Assembly: GCA_004525875.1 (NCBI GenBank)
Contig: SPBQ01000012.1
Location: 1 to 14,972 of the forward strand
Length of the DNA: 14,972 nt
From: Myxococcales bacterium
Lineage (GTDB): Bacteria > Desulfobacterota_B > Binatia > UBA1149 > SPBQ01
Direction: 5' to 3'
In this document: positions 13,694 to 14,972 of the stretch, in pieces
How positions within the stretch are numbered: position 1 is the first letter of the stretch
How the letters are laid out: each line of letters opens with the position of its first letter
The notes under the pieces: model-generated
What the model was told of the DNA's origin: nothing
Databases searched by the model: none
Seen by the model: the letters and a program-made list of their open reading frames with translations, nothing else
Position numbers and translations under genes: made by a program

Positions 13694-14972
13694 GTGCTTG
13701 CGAGACCTCGACTTCTGGCCGGCGCGCTCGGAGTGATCTTGCTGCGCCCCACCTTCGCATTCGCCGACACTCCCTACCAGGTCGTCGATCTGGAGGCAGG
13801 CCCGGCCAGCTCGGCGCTCGACAGCGTTCGTCCGCTCGGATCCTCGGTCGTCTTCCGGCGAGACAGCGCCGGCCTGTGGCGCAGCGACGGCTCGACCGCG
13901 GGAACTGCGCAGGTCCTCGCAGGCCCCACCGACGGGCTGACTCCTCACGCCGGCCGGGTCTACTTCAAGATGCCGAGCGTGGCCGCTCCGCTCGAGGATC
14001 TCTGGTCCACGGATGGAACGATCGCGGGTACGGTACCGGTGGCCACGATTCCGGGCTCGGAGGCGTGCGCTCTTGTGACCTGTTCCGCGACCGATCCCAA
14101 CATCGACTTCATGACGTCGGTCGGGGATCTTCTTTTCTTCCGCCAGAACGGCTGGGCACTGTGGCGCAGCGACGGGACCGCCGGCGGCACGTTCCAGATC
14201 GCCGACTACTCGGGCCAGTTCTGTTCGACGAGCTGTCTATGTTGCTTTCCGGTCGGAGCGTATCTAGACCACCTCACCGGGGTGAACCACCAGCTCCACT
14301 TCACCGCCGTGGACGACATGCTCGGAATCGTCATGGGACTCTTCGAAGCTGGCCCCACGAGTGCGACGGAGATCCTCTACAGTCCTGTGCCAGTCGCTCT
14401 CGAAGCGGTCCGCGGGCGCCTCTTCTTCGTCACGGAAGGCTCGGCGGGCACGACGCTCTGGAAGAACGATGGCAGCGGCGCGAGCATCATCACTCGCGCG
14501 GGTGATGGGTCTCTCGGCGCGACTCAGCTCACGGCGGCGGGCGGGCTCCTCTATTTCATGCTGGGCGAAGGGACGGCGACACCTTCCCTGTGGCGCAGCA
14601 ATGGCACGGCAGCGGGAACGGTCCAGCTCCTCACCTCCGATGCCGCCGAGCTGACGGCGGTCGACGAACGCCTGTTCTTTCGTCGCATCTCCTCGATCGG
14701 CGACGACGAGCTCTGGACAAGCGATGGAACGGCTACAGGAACCGTTCTCGTGACGGCGATCGCTCCCGGCCAGCTCACCGACGTGGGCGGGGCACTGTTC
14801 TTCGTGGCCAGCGATGCTGTTGCCGGCGAGGAGCTGTGGCGCAGTGACGGGACGCCGGCAGGAACCGAGCGCGTTGCCGACATCGTTCCGGGCCCCGATG
14901 GCTCCGCGCCGGCCGATCTCGTGGCGGCCTGCGGCCGTCTCTACTTCACCGCCGTCACGCCGACCACCGGGC
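13694..14972 (+). CDS. Secreted ELWxxDGT-repeat protein (5' part, runs off the right edge)
   Basis: A frame opens at GTG 13694 and has no stop through the end of the window (426 codons seen). The first ~23 residues form a signal peptide (LLAGALGVILL core, cut after AFA), so the product is exported. The rest is built of beta-rich repeats of roughly 41-44 residues, each centred on LWxxDGTxxGT. These occur at residues 61, 103, 156, 255, 299, 340 and 381, with irregular spacing in the middle. Repeat 4 is degenerate (LWKNDGSGAS). Such proteins are known as ELWxxDGT-repeat proteins and probably fold as beta-propeller-like surface proteins of unknown function. A Cys cluster (Cys177, 181, 183, 184) and an earlier Cys125/Cys130 pair interrupt the repeats, suggesting disulfides. 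It is divergent from rfbB. The C-terminus is not seen. Confidence 0.87.
   Translation, partial: MLARPRLLAGALGVILLRPTFAFADTPYQVVDLEAGPASSALDSVRPLGSSVVFRRDSAGLWRSDGSTAGTAQVLAGPTDGLTPHAGRVYFKMPSVAAPLEDLWSTDGTIAGTVPVATIPGSEACALVTCSATDPNIDFMTSVGDLLFFRQNGWALWRSDGTAGGTFQIADYSGQFCSTSCLCCFPVGAYLDHLTGVNHQLHFTAVDDMLGIVMGLFEAGPTSATEILYSPVPVALEAVRGRLFFVTEGSAGTTLWKNDGSGASIITRAGDGSLGATQLTAAGGLLYFMLGEGTATPSLWRSNGTAAGTVQLLTSDAAELTAVDERLFFRRISSIGDDELWTSDGTATGTVLVTAIAPGQLTDVGGALFFVASDAVAGEELWRSDGTPAGTERVADIVPGPDGSAPADLVAACGRLYFTAVTPTTG
13874..14866 (+). repeat. Intragenic ELWxxDGT coding repeats (seven units)
   Basis: Near-identical DNA encodes LWRSDG at 13874, 14159 and 14834, with variants at 14000, 14456, 14588 and 14711. 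Units 4-7 are spaced 41-44 codons. Units 3 and 4 are 99 codons apart, room for one eroded unit that holds the Cys cluster. Confidence 0.8.

Noticed and set aside
13481..13948. 156-codon upstream extension of rfbB
   Set aside because: RmlB begins directly with the NAD-binding strand, which ATG 13480 provides. The extension has no similarity and overlaps the ELWxxDGT gene.
13678..14505. 275-residue plus frame starting at ATG 13678
   Set aside because: It is out of frame with the ELWxxDGT repeats, which are unmistakable from GTG 13694. Its translation is Arg/Gly-rich.
13874..14866. Repeats considered as a CRISPR-like or tandem DNA array
   Set aside because: Similarity follows codons and the LWxxDGT protein motif with variable spacing, so it is a protein repeat.

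Overview
The window is high-GC DNA of bacterial type, densely coded, with eight credible protein genes (two cut by the window edges). I found no rRNA or tRNA gene, CRISPR array, insertion sequence or phage gene. Several traits suggest an uncultured, deltaproteobacteria-like Gram-negative such as Myxococcota or Binatota. These are a Tat-exported aldo/keto reductase, sulfatase-fold lipoproteins, a secreted beta-propeller/diheme cytochrome with a long Cys-rich tail, and an ELWxxDGT-repeat secreted protein. This is inference from gene content only, and the phylum call is weak.

Layout. (i) 1-456, minus: 5' part of an aldo/keto reductase with a twin-arginine signal. (ii) 654-6844, plus: a tight four-gene operon. 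It encodes a membrane-anchored sulfatase/phosphodiesterase-fold protein, a GT2-methyltransferase fusion, and two different polytopic GT-C-type glycosyltransferases. Junctions are a 4-nt overlap, a 1-nt gap and a 4-nt overlap. (iii) 6891-8267, minus: a second sulfatase/phosphodiesterase-fold protein, a predicted lipoprotein, convergent with the operon. (iv) 8268-8760: non-coding and rich in inverted repeats, including a pair of GACCGGTC palindromes that bracket a possible promoter for the lipoprotein. (v) 8761-12393, plus: a 1210-residue secreted protein with a beta-propeller, a diheme cytochrome c peroxidase-like domain, a Ca-binding Asp-rich linker and a C-terminal Cys-rich module. (vi) 12404-13480, minus: a solitary rfbB (rmlB), dTDP-glucose 4,6-dehydratase. 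(vii) 13694 to the right edge, plus: a secreted ELWxxDGT-repeat protein starting at GTG.

How the genes may work together. The operon looks like a cell-surface glycan or glycolipid module. The GT2 domain resembles dolichyl/undecaprenyl-phosphate sugar synthases, which make the lipid-linked donors that GT-C enzymes use on the outer face of the membrane. The fused methyltransferase could modify a sugar or lipid. The two sulfatase-fold proteins carry Thr, not Cys or Ser, where sulfatases have the formylglycine precursor. They are therefore more likely phosphodiesterases, phosphatases or phospho-group transferases than sulfatases. rfbB supplies the precursor of 6-deoxyhexoses and could feed the same glycan, but it is not in the operon. 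The most novel-looking items are this operon with its Thr-type sulfatase-fold pair and the Cys-rich module on the cytochrome protein.
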